Shown here: in pieces, positions 35,861 through 46,238 of the stretch
Numbering within the stretch: position 1 is the stretch's first letter
Layout: each line of letters starts with the position of its first letter
Source of the DNA: Marixanthotalea marina
GTDB lineage: Bacteria; Bacteroidota; Bacteroidia; Flavobacteriales; Flavobacteriaceae
Reading direction: 5' to 3'
Assembly: GCA_018883545.1 (NCBI GenBank)
Contig: JAHLEH010000003.1
Span: forward strand, 1-64,000
Length of the DNA: 64,000 nt
Made by a program: the position numbers and the translations under genes
Notes under the pieces: generated by a model
The model's input: only the letters and a program-made list of their open reading frames with translations
What the model was told of the DNA's origin: nothing
The model's database searches: none

Positions 35861-36189
35861 TGCATATAGAATTACCCGAAAAACGATATTATGCCATTGG
35901 CGAAGTTGCCAAAGCATTCGGTGTGAACACATCGCTTATTCGCTTTTGGGAAAAAGAATTTGATGTTTTAAAGCCAAAAAAAAATGCCAAGGGCAATAGG
36001 AAATTTACTCCGGAGGATATAAAAAACCTCAAACTTATTTACCATTTGGTTAAGGAGCGTGGTTTTACACTCGAAGGCGCTAAAATACACCTAAAGGAAG
36101 AAAAGAAACAAACCTTGAGCAACTTTGAAATTATTAGTAAATTAGAAGACATAAAAAACCAGCTGCTAAAAATTAAAGAACAGCTGTAA
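35860..36189 (+). CDS. MerR family transcriptional regulator
   Basis: 109 residues. The MerR winged helix lies at about 9-75 (YYAIGEVAKAFGVNTSLIRFW; RGFTLEGAKIHL). The C-terminal dimer helix is short (about 88-109), with no ligand-binding cysteines, so the signal is not evident. It is translationally coupled to the M23 gene, so it may regulate its own peptidase operon; this is inference. Confidence 0.92.
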   Translation: MHIELPEKRYYAIGEVAKAFGVNTSLIRFWEKEFDVLKPKKNAKGNRKFTPEDIKNLKLIYHLVKERGFTLEGAKIHLKEEKKQTLSNFEIISKLEDIKNQLLKIKEQL

Positions 36190-36255
36190 CACTTTTATAA
36201 ATAAATCTACTAATAAAGTGAAATCATTAAACAAAATCTCTAAATAATATTTATT

Positions 36256-36849
36256 ATGAAAAAATGGCTTCCATGGATTATTGTTGCTGTTGCAGTATTT
36301 GGAATATACTCTTGGGCAAAAGGTTTTAACAATACCGCTGTTGACTTGAAAGAAACAGCCACCAAATCTTGGGGCGATGTTGAAAGCAGCTACCAAAGAC
36401 GAAACGATCTTATTGGCAATTTAGTAAAAACCGTACAAGGTGCTGCCGATTTTGAACGTAGTACGCTAACCGAAGTCATTGAAGCTAGGGCAAAAGCAAC
36501 ATCTACCACCATAGACCCTACAAATATTACACCCGAACAATTGGCTGCATTCAACCAGGCTCAAAGCGGTTTGAGCAGTGCGCTTTCACGTTTATTGGTA
36601 ACAGTAGAAAGGTATCCTGATTTAAAAGCGAATCAAAACTTCCTTGAATTGCAAAGCCAACTAGAAGGTACAGAAAACAGGATTAATGTGGCAAGGGACC
36701 GCTTTAATGAAGCTGTTGAACCCTACAACCAACACATAAAAAGATTTCCAAATTCATTATTGGCTGGCTTGTTTAATTTTGATGAATTGAATTATTACAA
36801 AGCCGATGCAGGTAGTGAGGTTGCCCCCGATGTAGAATTCAATTTTTAA
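36256..36849 (+). CDS. LemA family protein
   Basis: 197 residues. It has an N-terminal signal anchor (about 4-20), then the LemA four-helix domain with SWGDVESSYQRRNDLIGNLV, the long helix ERSTLTEVIEARAKATS, and LESQ-like FLELQSQLEGTENRINVARDRFNE. The C terminus is the typical FPNSLLAGLFNFDELNYYKAD. LemA proteins are membrane-associated, of unknown function, and often occur next to TPM-domain genes, as here. Confidence 0.95.
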   Translation: MKKWLPWIIVAVAVFGIYSWAKGFNNTAVDLKETATKSWGDVESSYQRRNDLIGNLVKTVQGAADFERSTLTEVIEARAKATSTTIDPTNITPEQLAAFNQAQSGLSSALSRLLVTVERYPDLKANQNFLELQSQLEGTENRINVARDRFNEAVEPYNQHIKRFPNSLLAGLFNFDELNYYKADAGSEVAPDVEFNF

Positions 36850-36862
36850 ATAAATTTCAAAA

Positions 36863-37300
36863 ATGTCTAAAGTTGAAGATTTCCTTACTAAGAAAGAAGA
36901 AGAGGAAATTGTTGAAGCTATAAGAACTGCCGAAAAAAACACCTCGGGCGAAATACGTGTACACATTGAAAAATCAGCCAATGGCGATGCTTTTAATCGT
37001 ACTTTGGAAGTTTTTCATTATTTAAAAATGGATAACACGAAAGCTCAAAACGGCGTATTAATTTATGTAGCTGTAGAAGATAAACATTTTGTTATTTATG
37101 GCGACAAAGGGATCAATGATGTGGTTCCCATAAACTTTTGGGACAGCACCAAAGATATTATCCAATCGCATTTTAAAAATGGAAACTTTAAACAAGGACT
37201 CGTAGAAGGCATTTTAAAAGCAGGATTAGAGCTAGAAAAACATTTTCCTTGGGAACATGGCGATGTTAACGAACTGCCCAATCAAATCTCCAAAGGCTAA
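36863..37300 (+). CDS. TPM domain protein, soluble
   Basis: 145 residues, no signal peptide or membrane span. The TPM domain covers most of the protein: EEEIVEAIRTAEKNTSGEIRVHIE near the start, then GVLIYVAVEDKHFVIYGDKGI. It starts 13 bp after lemA and its stop overlaps the next gene. It is a cytoplasmic counterpart of the membrane-anchored TPM protein encoded next. Confidence 0.93.
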   Translation: MSKVEDFLTKKEEEEIVEAIRTAEKNTSGEIRVHIEKSANGDAFNRTLEVFHYLKMDNTKAQNGVLIYVAVEDKHFVIYGDKGINDVVPINFWDSTKDIIQSHFKNGNFKQGLVEGILKAGLELEKHFPWEHGDVNELPNQISKG

Positions 37301-38109
37301 TGCATAAACTGAAACATAGTAAATACATTCTGAGCTTTTTGTTGGCCCTTTGTTTTTTGCAAATTGCAAATGCTCAATTTGATATTCCCAAAAAGCCTGT
37401 TTTAGAAACCAGTGTTTACGATTATATAAACTTACTATCGGCCTCAGAAAAGTCGAGTCTAGAAAATAAGCTCATTAAATATTCCGATACTACTTCTACA
37501 CAAATTGTAATAGCCATTATAAGTTCCACAAAAGGCGAGAACATAGATTACCTTGGTACTAAATGGGCCCATGATTGGGGTATTGGACAAGCCAAAGAAG
37601 ACAATGGTGTTTTTATATTATTGGCTAAAGACGATAGAAAAATAGCGATTAAAACGGGATACGGTGTTGAGCACCTGCTCACCGACGCCATATCTAAACG
37701 CATCATAACCCAAGACATTATACCCTATTTTAAACAGAATAATTACTACGGTGGTTTAAACAAGGGGGCTGACGTTATTTTTGAAGTACTTCAAGGCGAA
37801 TATAAAAGTTCTAGAAAAAAAGATAATGATAAAGGATTTCCTGTTGGACTTATTTTCATCATCATATTTATCATTATTTTAATCTCCATTTCAAAAAACA
37901 GGCGTGGTGGCAATAATGGCAGAGGAGGAAAAAGTGGTGGTGGCTTAGATATTTGGGATGTTATTATATTAAGCAACATGGGGCGTGGCAGCTTTGGCGG
38001 TGGTTCTGGAGGCTTTGGCGGCAGCTCTGGCGGTGGTTTTGGAGGCGGATTCTCCGGCGGCTTTGGCGGCGGCGGCTTTGGCGGCGGCGGTGCTTCTGGT
38101 GGGTGGTAA
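37300..38109 (+). CDS. TPM domain protein with Gly-rich tail (YgcG-type)
   Basis: 269 residues. The signal peptide ends near NAQFD (about 26). The periplasmic TPM domain spans about 40-165 (VYDYINLLSASEKSSLENKL, GVFILLAKDDRKIAIKTGYG). One transmembrane helix follows at about 183-199, and the tail is a glycine/serine-rich low-complexity run (about 205-268). Overlap of stop and start (AATG at 37298-37301) couples it to the preceding TPM gene. LemA-TPM-TPM operons are conserved in bacteria; a role in envelope homeostasis or photosystem II repair by analogy is unproven. Confidence 0.93.
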   Translation: MHKLKHSKYILSFLLALCFLQIANAQFDIPKKPVLETSVYDYINLLSASEKSSLENKLIKYSDTTSTQIVIAIISSTKGENIDYLGTKWAHDWGIGQAKEDNGVFILLAKDDRKIAIKTGYGVEHLLTDAISKRIITQDIIPYFKQNNYYGGLNKGADVIFEVLQGEYKSSRKKDNDKGFPVGLIFIIIFIIILISISKNRRGGNNGRGGKSGGGLDIWDVIILSNMGRGSFGGGSGGFGGSSGGGFGGGFSGGFGGGGFGGGGASGGW

Positions 38110-38132
38110 TTATAATATTTTCCTAGCATAAA

Positions 38133-38166
38133 CAAAAAACTCCAAGTAAATGCTTGGAGTTTTTTG
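38133..38166. terminator. Bidirectional terminator
   Basis: AAAAAACTCCAAG pairs with CTTGGAGTTTTTT around TAAATG, between the TPM gene and the barrel protein gene. Confidence 0.9.
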
Positions 38167-38184
38167 CTTTCTATATAGGTGTTT

Positions 38185-41016
38185 TTATCTTCTGAAGTTT
38201 CCTCCGCCTCTGAAGTTTCCTCCGCCTTGCCAGTTTCCTCTTCCTCCTCTGTTATTTTGACCTTGGTTTCCTCCCATGGTATTAAATTTCCAGCTAAAGC
38301 TTAGCATAAAATACTGTCTTAAAACGGTACTTTGTGAATCCTCAATATAGTTTTGGGTAGCTACCCTACGTGCATTGGTATTTTGATTTAACAAGTCGTA
38401 AACTTTAAGTGTAACTGTCCCTTGGTTTTTAAGTATTGAATAAGCTAAAGTTGAGTTCCAGAACCACGCACTTTTTTGGAAACCATCAGCAATATTTGGG
38501 TTATAGTTGAAATTAACATCGTTACGCCATTCTAAGCCTTTTGGCAAAAAGGTGGCCGTATTGATCATTAAATTATGACTGATAAACTCTTGCTCATTAA
38601 AATTAGCAATATCAAAAGTATTCTTTGTAAAAGACAAATTATAACGAGGTGTAATCTCCATAACATCCCTCCACACAAAACGCAAGTCTGCACTTGGCCC
38701 TACAGTGGTATTTAAGCTTGAATATTGCACGCCGTTATTAAAGTTTACAGAGCGTCTTATATTGGGATTAACACCCAAACCAAGTGTTAGGGATTTAGAA
38801 TCGTCTAAAGTCAATTTTTTGTTTAATGACAAGAACCCTGTTATACTGTAAACGCCATTAACATTAGAATAAGTTGTTCTTCTCTGTAAATCTTCGTCTA
38901 TGGTAGTATTAGAAACCACGGTATTGTTCTGGAAGGTTGCATTTAAAAAACCATAAAACCCTGTACCTTTTTGAAAATCGAAACTGTTATAATTAAAATA
39001 AACCCTATGCGATGTTTCTGGTACTAACTCAGGATTACCAACAATGGCATTTAATGGGTTTGATACGTTCTCAAACGGTTGTAATTGTGATAATTGAGGT
39101 ACATTGTTATTCAAATTATACCCAAATGTCAACGATGTTTGCGGACTGAACCTGTAACGGAATCTTGAACTTAACTCTACAGCTTCAAAGTCACGCTCTA
39201 AGCTCAGGTTTGGCCTTAGTGCATCTGTATTTTCTAAATTTCTAAAAAGATAAGAGGCTTCTAAGTTTGCCGACCAATTCTCTTTTCTATATTCCAATTC
39301 CAAGGAAGGCGAGTTCAATGAATTTATATATTCAAAATCGGTACTTTGTGCTGTAACAAAATCCGATTCAGAATATTCTCCAGTTGTAGGATCTACATCA
39401 TATGTACTTCTTCTGCTCTCTTGTTTATTTCGACTATAATTATAGTTAAAATCAACAAAAAATTCATTACTAACAAGAGGCAATCTATAGGTTACAGATG
39501 AACTAAACTGATTATTATTATTATTGCCATCAGTATATTGATCCCTTTCAATATTTTTGGAACTATCCTGTTCAAAAATAGTTTCAGAACTTAAAAAATC
39601 TTCTGTATCTGTTTTATTAATACTATTGTTCATGCCAAACCTTAAAAATGATCCATTTTCACCCAATCGTTTGGTAACTGTAAGCCTGTTGCTAAAATTC
39701 TTTCCTATACTCTCAACTTCTGAATCTTGAGAAGATCGGTTTAACAAAACGTTATCTTCATCTGAAGAAGTTTCATCTTCACTAAACACATTGTTACTTT
39801 TTGAATAGCTAAAGGAAGGCCTAACATTAATTAAGAGTGAAGGAGAGGCTTTAATATCAAATTCCGTATTAGCCGTATGGCTGTAACTATCATTAAAAGA
39901 TGTAGATTCTGATGTGGTGAAATATCTTGAATCTGCCAAAATATTTTCTCTATTCGTTATAGACTGGTTTTCAGAGTTACTTCCTGAATAAAAATAATTA
40001 GCAGATACATCAGTAGATTCTCCAAATTTATCGGCATAGTTACCTCCATAATTTTGTGACTCTGTGATACCTTGACCTCCACCAAAAGACCTTCCGCCGC
40101 CGAAGCCACCGCCGCCACCGCCAGCAATTGACCTTGCACCGCTACCGCCAAACATTTCTCGAAGTTCACCAAAACTAAATCCAGGCGAATTTATATTGTT
40201 ACCTCCTGCAAGGACACTAATACGTAGGTCGTTATCAAAATGGTTGTACATACCTGCATATTCATAGCGTTCATCCGTACCTAAACCAGCTGCTACCCTA
40301 CCAAAAACACCTTTATTGTTTTCTTCTTTTATTACAAGGTTAATGGTTTTATTATCGCCACTAACGGCTTCTCCTGTAAAAGCTTGGTCTCTGGTTTTAG
40401 TATCTAATATCTGGATTTTATCAACAATATCTTTGTTTAAATTCCTAGTTGTAATAGTGGGGTCGTCTCCAAAAAATGGTTTTCCATTTACAAAAACCTG
40501 ATTCACTTCCTTACCATTCACGGTAATAGCACCGCCTTCATCAACCTCAACACCAGGTAATTCTTTTAACAAATCTTCCACATTTGCATCTTTTTTGGTT
40601 TTAAAAGACGATGTATTAAACTCTAAGGTATCTGCCTTAACCGTTATGGGTGCAGTAGATGTTACAATAATTTCATCTAATGTGTTGGTATCTGTTTTTA
40701 AACTTATGGTTCCTAAATTTAATTCACCTCCATCAATTTGTACTGTTTTAGTATAAGATTGGTACCCTACAAAAGATATAAATAATTTAAGTTCTGCTTC
40801 ACTTGTTCTATTTTCTAACGAAAACTCTCCGTTCCTATCAGATATGGAATACGTAACCATGGTACTATCTTTAGTACGTTCTAAATAGACTGTAGCGGAC
40901 TCTAGAGGTGTTTGATCTTCTTCTGAAATAATAGTTCCAAAAACCCTAAACTGTTTGGACTGCGAAAAAGAAACTAATGTTAGCATGGTTAATGCTATGG
41001 TAAAGAAATACTTCAT
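38185..41016 (-). CDS. TonB-plug-type outer-membrane beta-barrel protein (paralogue 1)
   Basis: 943 residues. Signal peptide (to about 19), then a carboxypeptidase-regulatory-like domain (about 22-110, FGTIISEEDQTPLESATVYLE), a plug-like domain (about 115-230, DVEDLLKELPGVEVDEGG with KPFFGDDPTITTRNLNKD), and a large C-terminal barrel (OMP_b-brl family). A Gly-rich segment is inserted at about 290-320 (RSIAGGGGGGFGGG). The C terminus (about 920-943) is Gly/Asn/Arg-rich. No TonB box is evident. It is an outer-membrane barrel, possibly for uptake or adhesion. It is about 50% identical by eye to the next gene. Confidence 0.9.
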   Translation of the reverse strand: MKYFFTIALTMLTLVSFSQSKQFRVFGTIISEEDQTPLESATVYLERTKDSTMVTYSISDRNGEFSLENRTSEAELKLFISFVGYQSYTKTVQIDGGELNLGTISLKTDTNTLDEIIVTSTAPITVKADTLEFNTSSFKTKKDANVEDLLKELPGVEVDEGGAITVNGKEVNQVFVNGKPFFGDDPTITTRNLNKDIVDKIQILDTKTRDQAFTGEAVSGDNKTINLVIKEENNKGVFGRVAAGLGTDERYEYAGMYNHFDNDLRISVLAGGNNINSPGFSFGELREMFGGSGARSIAGGGGGGFGGGRSFGGGQGITESQNYGGNYADKFGESTDVSANYFYSGSNSENQSITNRENILADSRYFTTSESTSFNDSYSHTANTEFDIKASPSLLINVRPSFSYSKSNNVFSEDETSSDEDNVLLNRSSQDSEVESIGKNFSNRLTVTKRLGENGSFLRFGMNNSINKTDTEDFLSSETIFEQDSSKNIERDQYTDGNNNNNQFSSSVTYRLPLVSNEFFVDFNYNYSRNKQESRRSTYDVDPTTGEYSESDFVTAQSTDFEYINSLNSPSLELEYRKENWSANLEASYLFRNLENTDALRPNLSLERDFEAVELSSRFRYRFSPQTSLTFGYNLNNNVPQLSQLQPFENVSNPLNAIVGNPELVPETSHRVYFNYNSFDFQKGTGFYGFLNATFQNNTVVSNTTIDEDLQRRTTYSNVNGVYSITGFLSLNKKLTLDDSKSLTLGLGVNPNIRRSVNFNNGVQYSSLNTTVGPSADLRFVWRDVMEITPRYNLSFTKNTFDIANFNEQEFISHNLMINTATFLPKGLEWRNDVNFNYNPNIADGFQKSAWFWNSTLAYSILKNQGTVTLKVYDLLNQNTNARRVATQNYIEDSQSTVLRQYFMLSFSWKFNTMGGNQGQNNRGGRGNWQGGGNFRGGGNFRR

Positions 41017-41174
41017 TAAAATTTGGTTTGCTTATTTTACAATTGTTTTTTGTATACGAATTGAATGTTTGCCTCTTAGACTGAACATGTTTTGCAAAGT
41101 TTAAATTAGTATGATGCAAACAGCCATGTTTTAACAAAAATTTAAGTTTATACATATAGAGTTCTTTAAAAACA

Positions 41175-41202
41175 AAGAACCAGTTTATATAAACTGGTTC
41201 TT
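41175..41202 (-). terminator. 28-bp perfect palindrome, terminator of barrel paralogue 2
   Basis: AAGAACCAGTTTAT and its exact reverse complement. It lies 25 bp after the stop of the gene at 41228. On the minus strand a TTTGTTTTTAAAG tract follows, so it fits an intrinsic terminator. Confidence 0.75.
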
Positions 41203-41227
41203 AAAAAAGGGTCTATTACACTAACTA

Positions 41228-44011
41228 CTACATTGGTGGTGGCGGTGGCGCCATACCACCTGGCCCACCATTAGCCCCTAAAGAATTGAATTTCCAACTA
41301 AACCCAATCATAAAATACTGTCTTAATACCGTATTTTGCTGATCTTGTATATAGTTTTGGTTAATTATTCTACGAGCATTTGTATTCTGCTTCAGTAAAT
41401 CGTAAGCCTTTAAGGTAATGGTGCCTTGGTCTTTTAACACAGAGTACGATAAGGTAGAGTTCCAAAACCACGAACTTTTCTGGAAGCCATCAGCAATGTT
41501 GGGGTTATAAGCAAACCGCACATCGTTTTGCCATTCTAATTTTTTCGTAATATGCACTAAATTATAAATTCTTGCATTGTGAGTGGTAAACTCTGTACCT
41601 TCCAATCCTTCGAAATCATAAGAGTTTTTTGTATAGCTTAGCGTATAGTTAGGTCTTAACTCCATAACATCTTTCCAAATGAAACGAGCACCAATATTTA
41701 AACCAGTTGTCTTTGCTAAATTTGCGAATTGAACATCGTCATTAAAATTTACGGATCGATTGATTCCTCCCATAATGCCACCACTAATCTGTACTGTTCT
41801 AAGGGTATCAATTTTAATTTTCCTTGAAAGATTCACATCTCCATTCAACCTATAAATACCTTTAGCATTCACATACGTTGTCTCCCTGCTTAAATCATCA
41901 TTTATGGTTTGCTTAGCCACCACAGCATTGTCTTCTATAGAAGAACTCATGTACAAACTAAGACCGTTACCGTTAGGGTTATAAATATTATAATAGGTGT
42001 AAAAATTATGAGTAGTTGAGGGTTTCAACAACGGGTTACCCGTAACAGTATTCAATGGATCTGTTATATCACTAAATGCCTGAAACCTTGAAATATCAGG
42101 CACACTGTTATTTACATTATAATATAAATAAACTGTTTTTTGAGGATTAGGCCTATAACTAAAATAGGCTGTACCAGTTAGTGCTTCGAAACTTCTTTTA
42201 AGGTTAAAGTTCGGCCTTAAATAATCTATATTTTCCAAATCTCTAAAAAGATATTTAGCCATAACAAAGGTATTTAGTTTTTTATCTTGGTAACCCAATT
42301 TCACCGATGGGCTATTTAAGAGGTTGGTATTTTTGAAATCTGTACTAAAGTCTTCATTAATTTCAGTTTCAAATTCTTCGGCAACCGCATCGTAATCAAA
42401 GGAACTAAAACGTCTTTTAGAGATTGTGTTTCGGTATTCATAACTAAAATCCAAATAAAATTCTTTCCCTATCAATGGTAACCTATAAGTTAAACTTCCA
42501 TAGATCGTATTGGATTCATCATCTGTTTTCCTATACTGATTTCTCTCTACTGTTCCAGGATTATCACCATAATAAACAACTTCAGAGTTAAAGTAATTAT
42601 CTATTAAACTTGTTTTATCATCAAAGTAAAAATTACCTCTTAAGAAAGACCCCTTACTTCCAAAACGTTTTGTAAAACTTATATCATTACTAAAATTTTT
42701 GGTTTCGTTATCTACATAGGTATCTGTTGTAGACTCGTTGGTAAGCTCACGGGACGCATTGTAGCTCTGCTCGTTGGCATCACCAAAACTTTCAGAGTTT
42801 ATGTGGGTAAGTTTGGGATTGATGGATATGAAAAGCATTGAGTCTGGCTTAATGCGTATTTGCATGCCCAAATCATGGTTATCTGTTTCATTTATTGTGT
42901 TGGATTGCGAATCATTAAAGAACCTTCTATCTGTAAAAATATTTTCACGCTCGGTTATACTTTCATTTTCCGAATCGGATTTAGAATTGAAATAATTAGC
43001 CGAAACATCTAATTTCTTTCCTAGATCGTCTGCATAATTTGCCCCTAAACTTCTAGAAGTTGTAATACCTTGGCCTCCACCGAAACTCCTACCGTCTATA
43101 ATTACAGTACCATTTCCATAAACACTTATAGAATTAGCACCCCCCAACATTTTACTTATTTCACCATAACTAAATCCAGATTGATTGATGTTATTACCGC
43201 CAGCCAAAATACTTAGGCGCTGGTCGCCCCTAAACACATTAAACATCCCAGCATATTCATACCTATCATCTGTACCTACTCCAGCAGCAACGCGACCAAA
43301 AACCCCTTTATTTTTATCTTCTTTCATGACTAGGTTAATGGTTGAACTCGTTTGACTACCTGTTTCTCCTGCAAAAGCTTCGGCATCCGACTTAGTATCA
43401 CTAACTTGAATTTTACTTATAATATCTTTACTAAGATTTCTTGTCGTAATCGTTGGATCGCTGCCGAAAAAAGGCTTTCCATCTACCAAAATTTTGTCTA
43501 CAGATTTCCCATTAATTTTAATAGAACCATTTTCATCTACTTCTACTCCAGGAAGTTCCCTAAGCAAGTCTTCAATATTCGCATCTTTTTTGGTTTTAAA
43601 CGATGCGGTGTTAAATTCGAGCGTATCTTGTTTTACAACTACGGGAGCTGTAGACCTAACAATAACCTCATTTAGGGTGTTGGCATCTACTTTCAAATTA
43701 ATAGTCCCTAAGTTTATTTCTTCGCTATCAAGCTGAATGGTTTTAAAATAAGTTTCATACCCTACAAAGGATATAATCAAATTAAGTTCTTTATCGCCAG
43801 TTTTATCCCCTAACTCAAAACCCCCATTTCTATCCGAAATCGTATAAACCACCATAGAACTGTCTTTGGCGCGTTCTAAATAAATAGTAGCAGACTCTAA
43901 AGGCGTTTTATCGGTATCTGAAACTAGGGTTCCTGAAATTTTAAATGATTTTGATTGGGCATAAGAAAGTAATGATAGCATGATGCATGCTATTGTAAAA
44001 AAATGTCTCAT
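41228..44011 (-). CDS. TonB-plug-type outer-membrane beta-barrel protein (paralogue 2)
   Basis: 927 residues with the same plan as its neighbour: signal peptide, carboxypeptidase-regulatory-like domain (SGTLVSDTDKTPLESATIYLE), plug (IEDLLRELPGVEVDENG, KPFFGSDPTITTRNLSKD) and barrel. Differences are informative. The Gly run after the plug is much shorter (SIAGGGGGGFGG in the other, SVYGNGTVII here), and the C-terminal tail is Gly/Pro-rich (MAPPPPPM). It arose by tandem duplication, and the two are separated by 212 bp holding a terminator. Ligand unknown. Confidence 0.9.
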   Translation of the reverse strand: MRHFFTIACIMLSLLSYAQSKSFKISGTLVSDTDKTPLESATIYLERAKDSSMVVYTISDRNGGFELGDKTGDKELNLIISFVGYETYFKTIQLDSEEINLGTINLKVDANTLNEVIVRSTAPVVVKQDTLEFNTASFKTKKDANIEDLLRELPGVEVDENGSIKINGKSVDKILVDGKPFFGSDPTITTRNLSKDIISKIQVSDTKSDAEAFAGETGSQTSSTINLVMKEDKNKGVFGRVAAGVGTDDRYEYAGMFNVFRGDQRLSILAGGNNINQSGFSYGEISKMLGGANSISVYGNGTVIIDGRSFGGGQGITTSRSLGANYADDLGKKLDVSANYFNSKSDSENESITERENIFTDRRFFNDSQSNTINETDNHDLGMQIRIKPDSMLFISINPKLTHINSESFGDANEQSYNASRELTNESTTDTYVDNETKNFSNDISFTKRFGSKGSFLRGNFYFDDKTSLIDNYFNSEVVYYGDNPGTVERNQYRKTDDESNTIYGSLTYRLPLIGKEFYLDFSYEYRNTISKRRFSSFDYDAVAEEFETEINEDFSTDFKNTNLLNSPSVKLGYQDKKLNTFVMAKYLFRDLENIDYLRPNFNLKRSFEALTGTAYFSYRPNPQKTVYLYYNVNNSVPDISRFQAFSDITDPLNTVTGNPLLKPSTTHNFYTYYNIYNPNGNGLSLYMSSSIEDNAVVAKQTINDDLSRETTYVNAKGIYRLNGDVNLSRKIKIDTLRTVQISGGIMGGINRSVNFNDDVQFANLAKTTGLNIGARFIWKDVMELRPNYTLSYTKNSYDFEGLEGTEFTTHNARIYNLVHITKKLEWQNDVRFAYNPNIADGFQKSSWFWNSTLSYSVLKDQGTITLKAYDLLKQNTNARRIINQNYIQDQQNTVLRQYFMIGFSWKFNSLGANGGPGGMAPPPPPM

Positions 44012-44122
44012 TGATTTAGATGGTTTTTTGATTGATGATTGATGTTTTACTTCAATGAAACGAAAATAAAACTTTTATCGTATGACAATTCCCAAAAAAA
44101 CCTAAATTTCTGTTAAAAAAGA

Positions 44123-45427
44123 CTACTTTTTACGCATGTATATACTTATAGGCACCCCATTAAAGTCAAAATACTCCCGAAGTTTGTTCTCTAAAAAACG
44201 CTTATAGGGGTCTTTAACATACTGTGGAAGGTTACAGAAAAACGCAAACTGTGGTTGGGGCGTGGGCAGTTGCATGATGTATTTTATCTTTACATATTTA
44301 CCTTTATATGCAGGCGGCGGATAACTTTCTATTAAAGGCAGGAAAACCTCATTCAGCTTACTTGTTTTAATTTTTTTAGAACGGTTGTTGTAAACTTCAA
44401 CCGCTGTTTCTATCGCCTTATAAATACGTTGTTTGGTTAACGCCGAAATAAAAACAATAGGTACATCTGTAAAAGGCTCTATTTGTTGGCGTATCATTTT
44501 TTCGAAGGCATTGGTAGATTTATGGTCTTTTTCTACCAAGTCCCATTTATTTACCAAAATAACGATGCCTTTACGGTTGCGCTCGGCCAACCAAAAAATA
44601 TTCTGTACTTGTCCATCAAATCCACGAGTGGCATCAAAAACAATCAAACAAACATCGCAATGCTCGATTGCCCGCACACTGCGCATCACCGAATAAAACT
44701 CTAAATCTTCCTTGACTTTCGATTTTTTGCGAATACCTGCCGTATCGACCAAGTTAAATTCAAAACCAAAACGATTGTATTTGGTGTCTATGGCATCTCT
44801 TGTGGTTCCCGCTATATCGGTTACAATGTATCTATCTTCACCTATCAACGCATTGATGAAAGAAGACTTTCCGGCATTGGGACGACCAACCACGGCAAAA
44901 CGCGGTAACGCATCTTCTTCGGCAGTCTCTTTTTCTGGCAAGGCTTCAACAAGTGCATCTAAAAGTTCTCCCGTACCACTGCCATTGGTACTTGCAATGG
45001 TGAAATAATCGCCCAGCCCCAAAGCATAAAACTCTACGGCATCTTCATTACGTTTGGCATTATCAACTTTATTAACAGCTAAAAGAACTGGTTTATCTAC
45101 CTTTCTTAGAAGCTTGGCCACATCCTCATCCATCCCCGTTACCCCAGTTTCTACATCTACCATAAAAATGATGGCATCGGCTTCTTCTATGGCCAACTCA
45201 ACTTGTTTATCAATCTCAGCTTCAAAAATATCGTCGCTTCCTAAAACATACCCCCCTGTATCTATAACAGAAAACTCCCTGCCGTTCCATTCACTTTTTC
45301 CGTAATGGCGATCTCTGGTTACACCACTTACTGCATCTACAATAGCCTCCCTCCTTTTTATCAATCGATTGAAAAAAGTTGATTTCCCTACATTAGGCCT
45401 ACCTACAATGGCAACGATACTGCTCAT
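44123..45427 (-). CDS. der: GTPase Der (EngA)
   Basis: 434 residues, a double-Era-like GTPase that acts in 50S ribosome assembly. The two G1 loops are [12 protein letters not shown] (about 8-19) and [12 protein letters not shown] (about 181-192). G3 is DTGG in the first and DTAGIR in the second, and G4 is NKVD and NKWD. A KH-like domain ends in [10 protein letters not shown]. No other ribosome-assembly gene is adjacent except era about 0.8 kb away. Confidence 0.97.
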   Translation of the reverse strand: MSSIVAIVGRPNVGKSTFFNRLIKRREAIVDAVSGVTRDRHYGKSEWNGREFSVIDTGGYVLGSDDIFEAEIDKQVELAIEEADAIIFMVDVETGVTGMDEDVAKLLRKVDKPVLLAVNKVDNAKRNEDAVEFYALGLGDYFTIASTNGSGTGELLDALVEALPEKETAEEDALPRFAVVGRPNAGKSSFINALIGEDRYIVTDIAGTTRDAIDTKYNRFGFEFNLVDTAGIRKKSKVKEDLEFYSVMRSVRAIEHCDVCLIVFDATRGFDGQVQNIFWLAERNRKGIVILVNKWDLVEKDHKSTNAFEKMIRQQIEPFTDVPIVFISALTKQRIYKAIETAVEVYNNRSKKIKTSKLNEVFLPLIESYPPPAYKGKYVKIKYIMQLPTPQPQFAFFCNLPQYVKDPYKRFLENKLREYFDFNGVPISIYMRKK

Positions 45428-45567
45428 AATTCTGTTTTAAGTCTTGTCTTATAAAAACTTTTGCAAAAATAGTAAATATACTACTAGCATTTTTCTTTTA
45501 TTATAGATTAAAAGCAGTACAACTTTACAGAAAATTCACTAACTTTAGCTAAACCTAACATTAATCC

Positions 45568-46116
45568 ATGTTCTCTCAAAATGAAATTGCTTTACGTCCT
45601 AGGTTTAAATTTGGAATAAACAAAAACAATGAGACTGTCCTAAATGCCTTTGAAGAAGCTAAAGGTGACAAGTCTACTTTTGTCATTTCTAGAATTGACA
45701 ACCATGTTTTTATTAGGCTTGCCAATGAAAGGGGTAATTTTTGGTCTCCTCAGTTACATATTGAAATTAATGCCATTGGAGAAAAATCCTGTATTATTAA
45801 TGGATTAATTGGTCCAAATCCAACGGCTTGGACGCTTTTTATGTTTTTACATTTTTTGGTTGCAGGCCTTTTTTTAGCTTTTGGTATTTGGACCTATACC
45901 AATATTATTTTAAGCAAACCTTATGCCTTACAATTAAGCCTTACTGGTTTAACCGTGGTCATTTGGTGTTTGCTCTATTTAATAGGAAGAATAGGAAGAG
46001 CCTCTAGTAATGAGGAAATTGACACCCTTTACAATTTTATGCATTCGGTAATTAACAATACAAAAAACAAGCCCCAAACGGAAACCCATTTGGAACTTGT
46101 AAGAAATATGAACTAA
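45568..46116 (+). CDS. Two-span membrane protein of unknown function
   Basis: 182 residues. A soluble N-terminal part (1-85) with alternating beta-like strands (FVISRIDNHVFIRLANERG, LHIEINAIGEK) is followed by two transmembrane helices (about 89-111 and 120-142) and a charged C terminus. I do not recognise the family. It lies alone between der and era, transcribed opposite to both, with upstream TTTAGCTAAACC. A cytoplasmic domain fused to a membrane anchor is the best description. Confidence 0.7.
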   Translation: MFSQNEIALRPRFKFGINKNNETVLNAFEEAKGDKSTFVISRIDNHVFIRLANERGNFWSPQLHIEINAIGEKSCIINGLIGPNPTAWTLFMFLHFLVAGLFLAFGIWTYTNIILSKPYALQLSLTGLTVVIWCLLYLIGRIGRASSNEEIDTLYNFMHSVINNTKNKPQTETHLELVRNMN

Positions 46117-46238
46117 CTAATGCAAAAATGAGTAATAGGGTAGTAACAGAGCGTTTTTAAAATGCTTAGTTTATCAAATGTAAATATCCATTGTAAAGTA
46201 TCTGTAACCAAAGAAAAACTAAAATTTAGTATTTGCTG

